This document shows, piece by piece, positions 5,029-5,629 of a stretch of 5,629 nt of DNA. Source of the stretch: JBHEMT01 sp046262435 (lineage in GTDB: Bacteria > Chloroflexota > Dormibacteria > Aeolococcales > Aeolococcaceae); NCBI GenBank assembly GCA_046262435.1, contig JBHEMT010000072.1, forward strand, positions 1 through 5,629, given 5' to 3'. The stretch's first letter is position 1, and each line of letters opens with the position of its first letter. The notes under the pieces are model-generated. The model worked only from the letters and a program-made list of their open reading frames with translations, ran no database searches and was not told the DNA's origin. Made by a program: the position numbers and the translations under genes.

Positions 5029-5629
5029 CTAGCTCCGTCCGTTGAGCTCGGCCAGCGCGCCGCTGGTGACCCTCGGCGAAGCTGCGGTGCGCCGGGCCAG
5101 GTTGATGAAGTGGAGCAGCATGGTCGGGACCACCAGGGGGAGGCCGACCGCCAGCGCGACGAGGTCGACAGGGCCGCGGAAGATCCGGGTCCACATGCAC
5201 GCGAACAGAGTGAGCCCCACCAGCGCCGTGTTGCGCCGTCCCCAGGCGGTGTGCACCAGTTCCGGGCGGCGCCCGGCCAGCAGCACCAGGGGGGTCAGCA
5301 GGAAGGGCCCGAGATAGCGGACCAGGAGCACCACGGTCAGCCACGGGGGGACGATGCCCAGTTCGAGATTGCCCACCGCCGCCATCGAGAAGAAGAGCGA
5401 GTCCATCGCGGGGTCCATGGCCCGGCCAAGTTCGGTGATCGGCCCGACTCGACGGGCGATCAGCCCGTCGACGTAGTCGAGCATTCCCGCGGCGAAGCCC
5501 GTCGAGCACCACAGGATCAGGGCCAGCTCGCCGGGAAGGCGCAGACTGGCATCGAGGATCAGGGGGAGGCAGAACCACGCACGCAGCGCGGTCAGCCCGT
5601 TGGGGATCCCATAGCGGCCGGCGTGGCGA
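5029..5629 (-). CDS. CDP-alcohol phosphatidyltransferase family membrane enzyme (5' end cut by window edge)
   Basis: The frame runs from the right edge to a TAG at 5029-5031, giving 199 visible residues; the start lies outside the window. Members of this integral membrane family transfer a phosphoalcohol from a CDP-linked donor to an acceptor alcohol in phospholipid synthesis. The full family signature D-x2-D-G-x2-A-R-x8-G-x3-D-x3-D is present: D51, D54, G55, A58, R59, G68, D72 and D76 of the visible fragment (DYVDGLIARRVGPITELGRA, then MDPAMD). Before it lies YGIPNGLTALRAWFCLPLIL, similar to the usual N-terminal NxxTxxR helix. After it are several hydrophobic helices (SLFFSMAAVG, PPWLTVVLLVRYLGPFLLTP, NTALVGLTLFACMW, LVALAVGLPLVVPTMLL). 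An internal ATG at 5484 is not the start because it would cut off the first aspartates' helix. The acceptor alcohol cannot be assigned, so no gene symbol is given. Confidence 0.92.
   Translation of the reverse strand, partial: RHAGRYGIPNGLTALRAWFCLPLILDASLRLPGELALILWCSTGFAAGMLDYVDGLIARRVGPITELGRAMDPAMDSLFFSMAAVGNLELGIVPPWLTVVLLVRYLGPFLLTPLVLLAGRRPELVHTAWGRRNTALVGLTLFACMWTRIFRGPVDLVALAVGLPLVVPTMLLHFINLARRTAASPRVTSGALAELNGRS

Noticed and set aside
4967..5578. Minus-strand 203-codon frame over the phosphatidyltransferase gene
   Set aside because: It is Pro/Arg/Gly-rich and motif-free, while the overlapping frame holds the complete CDP-alcohol phosphatidyltransferase signature.

Overview
The window is about two-thirds G+C or higher, with GTG starts, strongly G/C-ending codons and Ala/Arg/Gly-rich proteins. 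This fits a high-GC Gram-positive bacterium (Actinomycetota or a close relative). The genus cannot be told from the sequence. No tRNA, rRNA, CRISPR array, insertion sequence or transposase is visible.

Layout from right to left, because most genes lie on the minus strand. (1) 5029-5629 (-): 3' part of a CDP-alcohol phosphatidyltransferase with an intact catalytic motif, cut by the right edge. (2) 4675-5022 (+): the only plus-strand gene, a small acidic protein resembling the CdiI_2 immunity family; no toxin is in view. It is divergent from tdh and converges on the phosphatidyltransferase with a 6-nt gap. (3) 3539-4564 (-) and 2303-3526 (-): a tight tdh-kbl operon (12-nt gap) for the two-step conversion of L-threonine to glycine and acetyl-CoA. 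(4) 2175-2302: a 128-bp gap rich in GCGCGC repeats. (5) 1566-2174 (-): an ECF-type sigma factor, overlapped by 4 nt (ATGA) by a 112-aa gene for a cysteine-free protein with one predicted membrane helix near its C-terminus (1231-1569). (6) 1003-1179 (-): a possible 58-codon gene for a highly charged protein. (7) 1-940 (-): a multi-pass membrane protein with a Pro/Gly/Tyr repeat N-terminus, resembling the glycerophosphodiesterase membrane-domain family, cut by the left edge.

Functionally there are two main blocks. One is threonine catabolism: Tdh oxidises threonine to 2-amino-3-ketobutyrate and Kbl cleaves it with CoA. The other is a sigma-factor cluster in which the 112-aa membrane protein is a candidate partner or anti-sigma factor by position only, with the multi-pass protein possibly in the same transcript. 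The most useful second looks are the orphan CdiI_2-like gene, the sigma / small membrane protein pair without a zinc-type anti-sigma motif, and the tdh start region. In that region homology places the start 28 codons inside the longest frame, and a 27-codon reading frame with a good ribosome binding site ends just before it.
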